From positions 25,775 through 89,774 of the forward strand of contig WRAZ01000005.1 in NCBI GenBank assembly GCA_009779925.1: DNA of 64,000 nucleotides. The letters run 5' to 3'. The first letter of the stretch is position 1. Each line of letters starts with the position of its first letter. The DNA is from Chitinivibrionia bacterium. GTDB taxonomy: Bacteria > Fibrobacterota > Chitinivibrionia > Chitinivibrionales > Chitinivibrionaceae. The position numbers and the translations under genes are program-made. The notes below the pieces were generated by a model. It worked only from the letters and a program-made list of their open reading frames with translations, had not been told where the DNA came from and did not search any database. Of the stretch, positions 62,668 to 64,000 are shown piece by piece.

Positions 62668-63062
62668 CAAAACTTGAACAACTGATACGCGACCGTATTG
62701 TTGCTGAAAATTGGAGTTTGCCCAAAACGCCCGGACGAATTGCTCTTGAAAATTTTACGCCGTATCCTAAAAATCCTATTTTGACAAAATTCTTTACCGA
62801 AATAGGACGCGCTGATATTCTCGGCTCAGGCGTTAGAAATGTCGCCGAAAGTTTGGAGAAAACCGACCGTGTTGATGATGTTATTTTAGATTTGATGAAA
62901 GAGGACAATGTTATTTCCATTCCGAATATCGCTCAAAAAATCGAAAGAGGGATAACGGCGACGAAAGATAGGATATTCAATCTAAAAGCAAAAGGCATAA
63001 TAGAGCGAATCGGCGCAAATAAAGGCGGACACTGGAAAGTAATAACAACTGCGCGTTCTTGA
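62658..63062 (+). pseudogene. N-terminally truncated AlbA_2-type regulator fragment
   Basis: A 134-residue ORF that starts inside the aminotransferase gene with AAAGGGAAAAG upstream, so it may still be translated. Residues 8-60 (IRDRIVAENW ... ENFTPYPKNPILTKFFTEIGRADILGSGVRNV) correspond to the C-terminal ATPase-like part of AlbA_2 regulators; a winged-helix-like end follows. The AlbA_2 domain and most of the ATPase core are missing. A stable C-terminal fragment with new function cannot be excluded. Confidence 0.7.
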
Positions 63063-63073
63063 GTCCGCCAAAA

Positions 63074-63097
63074 CAAAAAAACAGGCAAACTTACCTG
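63074..63097 (-). terminator. Weak terminator downstream of the FkbM gene
   Basis: On the minus strand CAGG-TAAGTTTG-CCTG (63097-63082) is followed by a T-run, ~90 nt after the FkbM stop. Short stem, so low confidence. Confidence 0.4.
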
Positions 63098-63182
63098 CTT
63101 CAAAAAAGAAACCATTCTCCATCAATCTTCCCTTGTAATTCTTCCAAAACATTAGTTGTTTTCAAACAAAAATAGCAAACTA

Positions 63183-63848
63183 TTATAAAATCGCATACAA
63201 AACAGTTTCATTTTTGCCTAAAGAATGATGTCTTATATAAAACTTATATTCAGGAACAAGCGAAATTATAAAAGCCGGAATTTCAATAACATCCATTGGT
63301 TTGTGATAAATACAGATAGCAAGTTTCGGTTTACACCTGCGAATTGTATTTTCCGCGCCTTTTAATGCCTCTAACTCTGCACCTTCTATATCCATTTTTA
63401 TAAATGTAATGTTTTCGTTTTCAGGAATAACGGAATCTATGGCAACAACCTCTATGGGAATAGTACCGTTGTCAGAAATTTGAGAGGATACTCCATTCAC
63501 AGCAAAATTAAAAGTTGCCTCGCTACTCCATACGCCTTTTTCTATTAATTCAACTCTTTCTATTCCCCATTTTTGTAGGTTTTGCAATGAGTTTTTGTAT
63601 TGATCGGGAATTGGCTCAAAGGCATATATTTTGTTGTACTTCCCCTTACAAAACTCAACAAAATCTTTTACTGTTATCCCGTTAAATACTCCGCAATCAA
63701 TAAAAATTTCGTTGTCATTGCAAGTCATTTCCGGTAAAGAAAAATATTGCTTGTCAAAAAAGAAATCATAGTCATTAATTTCGTAAACACTTAAATCTTT
63801 ACCTTTTTCCATAAGCCGATATCTTAGTGTATCTAAAATCATTCGCAT
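63183..63848 (-). CDS. FkbM family SAM-dependent methyltransferase
   Basis: A 221-residue protein with the FkbM pattern: IFIDCGVFNGITVKDF (SAM motif I), KIYAFEPIPDQY, FIKMDIEGAELEALKGAENTI and a C-terminal KPKLAICIYHKP. FkbM enzymes O-methylate sugars and polyketides. It is convergent with the GT2-radical SAM-aminotransferase set. The ribosome site is weak. N-terminal MILDTLRYRLM resembles the region before FkbM in longer proteins. Confidence 0.88.
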   Translation of the reverse strand: MRMILDTLRYRLMEKGKDLSVYEINDYDFFFDKQYFSLPEMTCNDNEIFIDCGVFNGITVKDFVEFCKGKYNKIYAFEPIPDQYKNSLQNLQKWGIERVELIEKGVWSSEATFNFAVNGVSSQISDNGTIPIEVVAIDSVIPENENITFIKMDIEGAELEALKGAENTIRRCKPKLAICIYHKPMDVIEIPAFIISLVPEYKFYIRHHSLGKNETVLYAIL

Positions 63849-63883
63849 TTGTGGAGTAAAAACCCCTAAATGAAGGAATTTGT

Positions 63884-64000
63884 CTAAATTGCTTTTATAA
63901 TATTGCTAAGAAAAAGATTCGCAAAGATACGCCTTGATTCGTCGTTTTGCAGCGCGTTATACGCACTAAGCAACAAAATCCCCCTTTCAAGATTGTTGCC
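63884..64000 (-). CDS. 3' end of a minus-strand gene cut by the right edge
   Basis: An open frame of 38 codons entering from the right edge and ending at TAG. The visible residues (ALQNDESRRIFANLFLSN near the end) resemble the segment that precedes FkbM domains, so it may be a related surface-glycan gene upstream of FkbM. Too short to name. Confidence 0.5.
   Translation of the reverse strand, partial: GNNLERGILLLSAYNALQNDESRRIFANLFLSNIIKAI

Noticed and set aside
1..64000. DGR reverse transcriptase, Avd or template repeat in the window
   Set aside because: No reading frame shows RT motifs and no second near-copy of 3017-3139 was seen by eye; if present it lies outside.
1..64000. CRISPR array, tRNA or rRNA genes, transposase genes
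   Set aside because: No regularly spaced direct repeats, no cloverleaf-like sequences and no transposase domains were found.

Overview
The window is a dense, single-copy-looking bacterial chromosome segment with short intergenic gaps and many minus-strand operons. No rRNA, tRNA, phage, insertion sequence or CRISPR array was seen. The gene mix suggests a gut-type member of the Fibrobacterota or a close FCB-group relative. It has many exported lipoproteins with InlB/Listeria-Bacteroides (Flg_new) repeats and formylglycine-generating-enzyme-like (FGE, C-type-lectin-fold) domains. It has a GH5 endoglucanase, a GH18 glycosidase with a C-terminal sorting-type tail, and TamB. The taxonomic call is inference from gene content, not from a marker phylogeny.

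Layout. 1-6.7 kb: a surface lipoprotein block in which two InlB-repeat/FGE lipoproteins bracket two LPP20-type envelope proteins. The 3' end of the first FGE gene looks like the variable region of a diversity-generating retroelement (DGR) target. 6.7-11.3 kb: core genes on the minus strand (murA; yicC - two unknown small genes - rpoZ - coaBC, with gmk absent from its usual place). 11.7-13.8 kb: a PilX-like exported protein. 13.8-17.8 kb: a RhuM-family gene sitting between a decayed partial copy and an intact copy of a DASS transporter gene, then an AlbA_2 regulator. 17.9-20.9 kb: nifU, a glutaminyl cyclase and dnaJ. 21.5-24.5 kb: a ten-module Fn3 lipoprotein whose leader carries a (CT)13 microsatellite. 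24.7-31 kb: an AAA/PD-(D/E)XK protein, a methyltransferase, the hinT - TPR lipoprotein - DUF4416 operon and a coiled-coil nuclease-like gene. 31.1-34.9 kb: the polyamine operon potABCD. 35.2-38.5 kb: a lipoprotein, a HlyIII-type membrane protein and an HtrA protease. 38.5-39 kb: a structured intergenic region with a possible tiny membrane peptide. 39-47.3 kb: tamB-clpC, a Nudix hydrolase and a DUF1016 nuclease-like gene. 47.4-50.1 kb: an RsbV/RsbU/RsbW-type partner-switching module. 50.1-51.7 kb: radC and pyrD. 51.8-57.4 kb: a secreted polysaccharide-active cluster. 57.5-58.7 kb: a MacB-type permease. 58.9-64 kb: a glycan or surface-modification cluster (GT2, radical SAM, DegT aminotransferase, FkbM methyltransferase) running off the right edge.

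Two genome-wide signals stand out. The first is a motif close to GGCATANNGTATTTTA lying about 30-55 nt upstream of many start codons and pointing at the gene; it is a candidate promoter class. It precedes core and accessory genes but not the large surface lipoprotein genes. The second is a set of intergenic palindromes sharing GGGGCG...CGCCCC arms with variable cores, plus a separate A/T-rich hairpin family. The best candidate for an unusual system is the DGR-like variable region at 3017-3139. Its reverse transcriptase and template repeat are not in this window and would have to act from elsewhere.
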